A DNA stretch of 34,131 bases, taken from contig CAMOZC010000006.1 in the NCBI GenBank assembly GCA_946630785.1, forward strand, positions 1 to 34,131, read 5' to 3'. The notes under the pieces were generated by a model that did no database searches, had not been told where the DNA came from, and worked only from the letters and a program-made list of their open reading frames with translations. The DNA comes from an uncultured Clostridia bacterium (GTDB lineage Bacteria; Bacillota; Clostridia; Christensenellales; UBA1242). Made by a program: the position numbers and the translations under genes. Below, in pieces: positions 30,455-34,131 of the stretch. How positions within the stretch are numbered: the first letter of the stretch is position 1; each line of letters opens with the position of its first letter.

Positions 30455-30970
30455 ATGAATTTTTACGAATCGGACCAATCATGCAATCTGCAAATTATTG
30501 AAAAAGTATTATCGAAAGCTTATGACCGTAAACGCGTTATCAATACTGAAAAAAATCCAACGAATGAACATGAAGGTCACTATTGGGGTAAATTAGGCGC
30601 GGACGTGGCATATTATGGTCATTGGGTTGCGGCAGATGATGAATTAAAACAGGCCGATGTTAAATATGCAAATGAAAGAATTAAATTTGTGATTAATGGT
30701 GGACAGCCTTTTGCAAATATTAATATTAAGCATGGATTGACGCCAGAAACCGAAAAATACAAAGCAATGCCAACAACTACGATTCAATTCTTTTCACCGC
30801 GTTGTGGCGATAATGGCGTTTTGACGAGAGAAAAAAACGGGTTAAAACAAATACAAATTTTTCATGCTCCTGACGAAACTGCCGATAGTGCCATTAATGA
30901 TTTCTATGATGTGATTGCTTACAGTATTGCGAAACGCTTGGCTGATATTAACCAAAGTAGACAATGTTAA
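30455..30970 (+). CDS. Unknown protein, paralogous to the gene at 26382
   Basis: A 171-residue soluble protein of unknown function. WGKLGADVAYYGHW at 44-57 aligns with GGKIGNDVLYHG of the protein at 26382; the middle has TTTIQFFSPRCGDNG and the C-terminus is helical (INDFYDVIAYSIAKRLADI). It is shorter than its paralogue and lacks the basic tail. It has its own promoter and a strong bidirectional terminator shared with the convergent SHOCT gene. Confidence 0.6.
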   Translation: MNFYESDQSCNLQIIEKVLSKAYDRKRVINTEKNPTNEHEGHYWGKLGADVAYYGHWVAADDELKQADVKYANERIKFVINGGQPFANINIKHGLTPETEKYKAMPTTTIQFFSPRCGDNGVLTREKNGLKQIQIFHAPDETADSAINDFYDVIAYSIAKRLADINQSRQC

Positions 30971-30984
30971 AATATATTTAATTA

Positions 30985-31020
30985 TAAAAAAGACCCGCTA
31001 CTGTTGCGGGTCTTTTTTTT
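30985..31020. terminator. Bidirectional terminator
   Basis: A 13-bp stem AAAAAAGACCCGC / GCGGGTCTTTTTT with an 8-base loop and T runs on both strands. It separates the genes at 30455 and 31029. Confidence 0.92.
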
Positions 31021-31028
31021 TTGTTGTT

Positions 31029-31868
31029 TCACATTTTATCAATGATGGATTGACGTTTGGCGTCGTATTCTTCTTTGGTGATTAAACCTTTGTCATACAT
31101 TGATTTGATCTTTTCCAACTGAGTTTCGACATCGCTGCTTGTTGGTTTAGCTGGTTCATCATCGTCATCTTCTAAATCAATTAAACCAATATCTTTGTTT
31201 AATTTACGGCTCTTGCCTAAAATAGCATTGCGTACACGGCGTTTGCGTGAATTAGTGATAATACCATAAACAACACCAAGGTAAATGCAGGCTAACATTA
31301 AGAATGGCCATTGCGCAGCAACAAACTGCCAAGTGGATGCTGAATATGTGATTTCACCAGGTTGAATCACGATACCGCATAACAAAGCGGAAAGGTAGAA
31401 ATCCAAATAAAGAATACTGAGGTAAGCAATCGCTTGGAAGGGAATATATTTGGCTTGGTATTTGATGATAAAATTTCCGATAAAGGATGCAACGATAACT
31501 TGGAATGAAATAATTAAAGTAACGCGAACCAAGTGAATAACAGATAAATTTTCAACGTTTTGCGCACGATAAGCGTGGAAAATGATAGCAGTACAGATAA
31601 TCCATAAAATTACACAGATAGCAACAGCAACTAAGAAAACTATTGATATAATCTTATATTGCTTTTGTTCTAGATATTTGGCCCATGGTAAAACTAATAA
31701 AACACCAAATAATAATAAACCAACAATGATTGTAAATTCGATTAAAACATTGTTGACTTCTACTGCACCAGTCGTAAAAATAACGACCAAACCAATAACC
31801 AGCATAATACCGATTAGGGCAATGTTTTGTAACAACTTAAATAAATTAAATTTTTTATTTTGTTCCAT
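31029..31868 (-). CDS. Six-helix membrane protein with C-terminal SHOCT domain
   Basis: A 279-residue integral membrane protein. Six hydrophobic helices lie at about 14-33, 40-61, 72-98, 112-135, 141-166 and 180-205. A basic loop (NSRKRRVRNAILGKSRK) and an acidic linker (LEDDDDEPAK) follow, and the last 30 residues are a SHOCT motif, KIKSMYDKGLITKEEYDAKR. SHOCT ends are thought to mediate oligomerisation or partner binding. The function of the membrane part is unknown. Unlike many single genes here it has a clear AAGGAG before the ATG and a leader of about 22 bases. Confidence 0.82.
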   Translation of the reverse strand: MEQNKKFNLFKLLQNIALIGIMLVIGLVVIFTTGAVEVNNVLIEFTIIVGLLLFGVLLVLPWAKYLEQKQYKIISIVFLVAVAICVILWIICTAIIFHAYRAQNVENLSVIHLVRVTLIISFQVIVASFIGNFIIKYQAKYIPFQAIAYLSILYLDFYLSALLCGIVIQPGEITYSASTWQFVAAQWPFLMLACIYLGVVYGIITNSRKRRVRNAILGKSRKLNKDIGLIDLEDDDDEPAKPTSSDVETQLEKIKSMYDKGLITKEEYDAKRQSIIDKM

Positions 31869-31896
31869 TTTTTCTCCTTTTGAATGATATATATCT

Positions 31897-31926
31897 ATTT
31901 TAACATTTGGCTAAAAATATCGTCAA
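31897..31926 (-). promoter_or_regulatory. Promoter of the SHOCT membrane protein gene
   Basis: Minus strand: TTGACG (31921-31926), 18-base spacer, TAAAAT (31897-31902). Confidence 0.55.
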
Positions 31927-31957
31927 ACTAAAAACACATAAAAATTTGATGTAATTA

Positions 31958-31986
31958 TTGCGCTCATTTATCGGTGGTGGTATAAT
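31958..31986 (+). promoter_or_regulatory. Promoter of the gene at 31994, predicted leaderless
   Basis: TTGCGC (31958-31963), 17-base spacer, perfect TATAAT (31981-31986), then 7 bases to the ATG. An upstream in-frame GTG/ATG-like start near 31958 would place the promoter inside the gene and is rejected. Confidence 0.65.
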
Positions 31987-31993
31987 TACTTTG

Positions 31994-32773
31994 ATGGATA
32001 AATTCAAAAATGCCATTAACAATTTAAAAGCAAAAATTTGTGAAAAACTTAATAAAAATGCGGAAACTACAGCAAACACAATTAATGAAGAAAATTTGGT
32101 TATTGTCAGTGATTATGCGGTGGCTCAGGGTGCACAATGTAATGAGTTAACTGGTGACGAAGTGCATGACCGCTATCATTGGATTAAGCGTGAAGAGTTG
32201 CAACCAAAATTTCATGAAACTAAAGGAGAACTGATTCCTAATTTTTATGAAAAACCGACCGGCATGATTATGGATTTTCAGGATACTTTTTATCACCGCT
32301 TAAAAGTAGAAGGTGGCTATTTAACCCATAATCATGAATATGTTTATTTCCCACAAAAGCGCGTGGAACAAGAACTGAGTGATTATTTGACCCAAGCAGC
32401 TTTGGGCAAAGTTGTTTTACCAGAAAGTGAGTTTGGTCCATTGGCATACAAGGTTAGACAGTATGGAACTGAAATTCGTAACGGTATAGATACTGCATCA
32501 TATTACTATCAAGGTCAAGCCTATTGCGTCCGTGTTGATAAACAAAATAATCAAGCACAATGGTTTTACTATCGTCCGGTTATCGCGAAGTGGGCGGGCG
32601 ACAATATTGAGTGTGAAGATGTTTTATTGGCAGACTGTTCTTTTAACCGTGATAAATTTTTAGCCGACTTAAAAGATAGTGTGGCTTTAAATCATTCGAT
32701 TCCTTTATTATACGCACGTACGCCACGACCAAACGAAAAATCCGACTTGGGTGACGACGGTTTAGAAAAGTAA
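31994..32773 (+). CDS. Unknown cytoplasmic protein
   Basis: A 259-residue protein not recognised. The first 30 residues are a basic amphipathic helix (MDKFKNAINNLKAKICEKLNK). The rest is rich in aromatic and His residues: HDRYHWIKREEL, DFQDTFYHRLKVEGGYLTHNHEYVYFP and ASYYYQGQAYCVRVDKQNNQ, suggesting a beta-rich fold. No signal peptide or membrane helix is seen. It belongs to the group of single unknown genes with their own leaderless promoters. It is convergent with tRNA-Leu, and no terminator is visible. Confidence 0.6.
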   Translation: MDKFKNAINNLKAKICEKLNKNAETTANTINEENLVIVSDYAVAQGAQCNELTGDEVHDRYHWIKREELQPKFHETKGELIPNFYEKPTGMIMDFQDTFYHRLKVEGGYLTHNHEYVYFPQKRVEQELSDYLTQAALGKVVLPESEFGPLAYKVRQYGTEIRNGIDTASYYYQGQAYCVRVDKQNNQAQWFYYRPVIAKWAGDNIECEDVLLADCSFNRDKFLADLKDSVALNHSIPLLYARTPRPNEKSDLGDDGLEK

Positions 32774-32786
32774 GTTTGTTATTGAT

Positions 32787-32862
32787 TGGTGTCAGCGACA
32801 GGACTTGAACCTGCAGAAACTGGTTCCTAAGACCAGCGCGTATGCCATTCCGCCACGCTGAC
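32787..32862 (-). tRNA. tRNA-Leu (anticodon UAG) with a short variable loop, CCA encoded
   Basis: A 76-base cloverleaf: acceptor GTCAGCG / CGCTGAC, Leu-like D-arm GCG-GAATGGCATA-CGC, anticodon stem CTGGT / ACCAG with loop CTTAGGA, variable loop TTTCT of 5 bases, T-arm GCAGG-TTCAAGT-CCTGT, discriminator A73 and CCA. As in the CAG isoacceptor at 21416, the long class II variable arm is absent while A15 and U48 are kept. Confidence 0.9.
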
Positions 32863-32871
32863 ATGCAAAGT

Positions 32872-32901
32872 ATTATAACTGATAAATCAGGATTTGTGCA
32901 A
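32872..32901 (-). promoter_or_regulatory. Promoter of tRNA-Leu(UAG)
   Basis: Minus strand: TTGCAC (32896-32901), 18-base spacer, perfect TATAAT (32872-32877), 9 bases before the tRNA. Confidence 0.7.
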
Positions 32902-32916
32902 GTCGTTCTCGTGCCA

Positions 32917-33315
32917 TTAATTAAGTTCAATTTGAATTAGATATTTGGCGTTGTTGGGAAACGTAACTTCAAAATCATGTACGGTTGCGTGCAGTAATGT
33001 TCGACAAATGTCATCCACATAGGCGCGACACTCTTCAAGGTTATTTAAAACTAAATAGTCTAACTGCTGTCTGGATGCGTCAAAATCATGTTGGTGTAAA
33101 TAATGAAAAGTATGTTGGCTGGTGTGTGTCTGTATGGCGTTTGGTATTTGTGCCGATTCGTTCAGACTTTGTGCCGTAATGGTAACGTTGGTATGGTTAG
33201 GGAGTGTTAATCTAATTTGATTCGCGTTGAGAGTAAAATTGTTGGCGATTTCTTTTTGAAATATCGCCTGCATAGTTTGCAAAATTGGACTAATTAATTG
33301 TTTTGTTTTTTTCAT
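32917..33315 (-). CDS. Unknown small protein downstream of ung
   Basis: A 132-residue polar protein with many Asn, Gln, Thr and His residues and a helical end (LEECRAYVDDICRTLLHA, then VTFPNNAKYLIQIELN). I do not recognise it. Two starts are possible: ATG at 33315 (MKKTKQLISP), used here, or ATG at 33375, which overlaps the end of ung by 16 bases and would couple the genes. Neither has a clear Shine-Dalgarno sequence. No terminator is seen after it. Confidence 0.5.
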   Translation of the reverse strand: MKKTKQLISPILQTMQAIFQKEIANNFTLNANQIRLTLPNHTNVTITAQSLNESAQIPNAIQTHTSQHTFHYLHQHDFDASRQQLDYLVLNNLEECRAYVDDICRTLLHATVHDFEVTFPNNAKYLIQIELN

Positions 33316-33359
33316 AAGTTTGAATAAAGTATTGACGATAAATTTAATGTTATGCGAAT

Positions 33360-34028
33360 TTAATTTAAATCCCAATTAATTGGCAGTTTACCATGTGCTA
33401 TTAGATAAGTGTTAGTTTGTGAAAAATGTTTACAACCGAAAAAGCCACGATAAACGGAAAGCGGCGAAGGATGCGCACATTGTAAAATTAAATGTTTGTG
33501 ACTGTCAATTAATTGCGCTTTGCTGCGAGCGTTGCCGCCCCATAAAATGAAAACGGTGTTTTTGGTGTGTTCACTAATTAATTTAATTACCGCATCGGTG
33601 AACCAAGCCCATCCGCAATTCGCGTGGGAGTTGGCTTGGTGGGCGCGTACCGTTAGTGTTGTGTTTAAAAGTAAAACTCCGCTTTGTGCCCATTTAGTTA
33701 AATCACCACAAGCGGGTTCTTGAATGTTTAAGTCACTTTGAATTTCTTTAAAAATGTTTTGCAGCGACGGCGGCAGTGGTACGCCAGGTTTAACGGAAAA
33801 ACACAGCCCGTGTGCTTGACCGGGTTCGTGATAAGGGTCTTGCCCCAAAATAACACAGCGTACTTGGTCAAGTGGTGTCATGCGGAAGCAGTTATATAAA
33901 TCGTACATGTCGGGATAAACAGTACGGGTGGCGTATTCGCGCTTTAAAAATTCACGGATTTTTAAATAACGTTCATCCGCGAATAATGGTGCTAACAACT
34001 CGTCCCAACCGCCACCTAATGGTTGCAT
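33360..34028 (-). CDS. ung: Uracil-DNA glycosylase, family 1
   Basis: Ung removes uracil from DNA and starts base-excision repair. The 222-residue protein has the water-activating loop GQDPYH (62-67, catalytic Asp64), the uracil-binding segment GVLLLNTTLTV (117-127), FILWGGNA and the Leu-loop HPSPLSVYRGFFG (186-198) with catalytic His186. Length is typical. The ATG at 34028 is six bases after a TATACT box, so the mRNA is probably leaderless. The promoter overlaps the end of the partial frame upstream. Confidence 0.96.
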   Translation of the reverse strand: MQPLGGGWDELLAPLFADERYLKIREFLKREYATRTVYPDMYDLYNCFRMTPLDQVRCVILGQDPYHEPGQAHGLCFSVKPGVPLPPSLQNIFKEIQSDLNIQEPACGDLTKWAQSGVLLLNTTLTVRAHQANSHANCGWAWFTDAVIKLISEHTKNTVFILWGGNARSKAQLIDSHKHLILQCAHPSPLSVYRGFFGCKHFSQTNTYLIAHGKLPINWDLN

Positions 34029-34034
34029 GTGAGC

Positions 34035-34064
34035 AGTATATCACGAAACCACCATTCGTACCAA
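34035..34064 (-). promoter_or_regulatory. Promoter of ung, predicted leaderless
   Basis: Minus strand: TTGGTA (34059-34064), 18-base spacer, TATACT (34035-34040), then 6 bases to the ATG at 34028. Confidence 0.6.
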
Positions 34065-34131
34065 ATTGTCAGTAAGTTTTTTGCGGGCGGACAAATCACT
34101 GGTAGAACAGAAAGCAGTTGACTTTTTGGCT
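34041..34131 (-). CDS. Possible C-terminal end of an upstream gene (partial)
   Basis: On the minus strand a frame is open from the window edge for 29 codons, ending DLSARKKLTDNLVRMVVS and a TGA. Its position before ung in the same direction makes a gene end plausible. The stretch is too short to identify, and a plus-strand frame is also open here, so it could be chance. Confidence 0.3.
   Translation of the reverse strand, partial: AKKSTAFCSTSDLSARKKLTDNLVRMVVS

Noticed and set aside
1-34131. Recoding of TGA or other altered genetic code
   Set aside because: TGA acts as a normal stop (for example in pth) and no conserved protein here is interrupted by an in-frame stop.

Overview
The window looks like a chromosome segment of a low-to-moderate GC bacterium (about 40% GC by eye) of the Bacillota, most likely a Clostridia-like gut lineage. 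The reasons are the overlapping pth-mfd pair, the rplJ-rplL pair behind an L10-type leader, a YhaO/YhaN-like pair, BspA and InlB-type surface repeats, and tRNA genes with encoded CCA. TGA is an ordinary stop. The exact taxon cannot be read from the sequence. Coding density is high and no gap without a gene exceeds about 160 bases.

Layout. 1-2820: tail of a membrane-anchored surface protein, then pth-mfd on the minus strand. 2946-8082: a transglutaminase-like protein, rplJ-rplL, a BspA-like surface protein and enolase. 8171-14259: a 26-residue membrane peptide, an Fe-S type flavoprotein, an MscS channel, an acyl-ACP thioesterase and a nuclease/ATPase pair. 14374-18145: an InlB/BspA secreted protein, tRNA-Glu, a histidine phosphatase, two small unknown minus-strand genes and a D,D-carboxypeptidase. 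18176-21492: an unknown gene, then a compact island of XRE regulator, EcoRI-family adenine methylase and DUF262-HNH nuclease, ending at a tRNA-Leu. 21591-24315: smc and tRNA-Pro. 24397-34131: several unknown single genes, a DUF-S51 peptidase fusion, a U32 enzyme with an HI0933-type flavoprotein, a SHOCT membrane protein, tRNA-Leu, uracil-DNA glycosylase and a partial frame.

Four traits stand out. (1) Large multidomain proteins are compact: Mfd has 722 residues and lacks the UvrA-binding module and the C-terminal D7 domain, and SMC has 860 residues with arms about half the usual length. (2) About fourteen genes have a canonical -35/-10 promoter whose -10 box ends only 5-10 bases before the start codon and no Shine-Dalgarno sequence, which predicts leaderless mRNAs; other genes keep clear Shine-Dalgarno sites. 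(3) Both tRNA-Leu genes have 5-base variable loops in place of the long class II arm. (4) The methylase/HNH island has a consensus promoter with a perfect inverted-repeat operator on its start point and a matching operator in front of the XRE gene, so it looks like a self-controlled restriction-modification or defence module.
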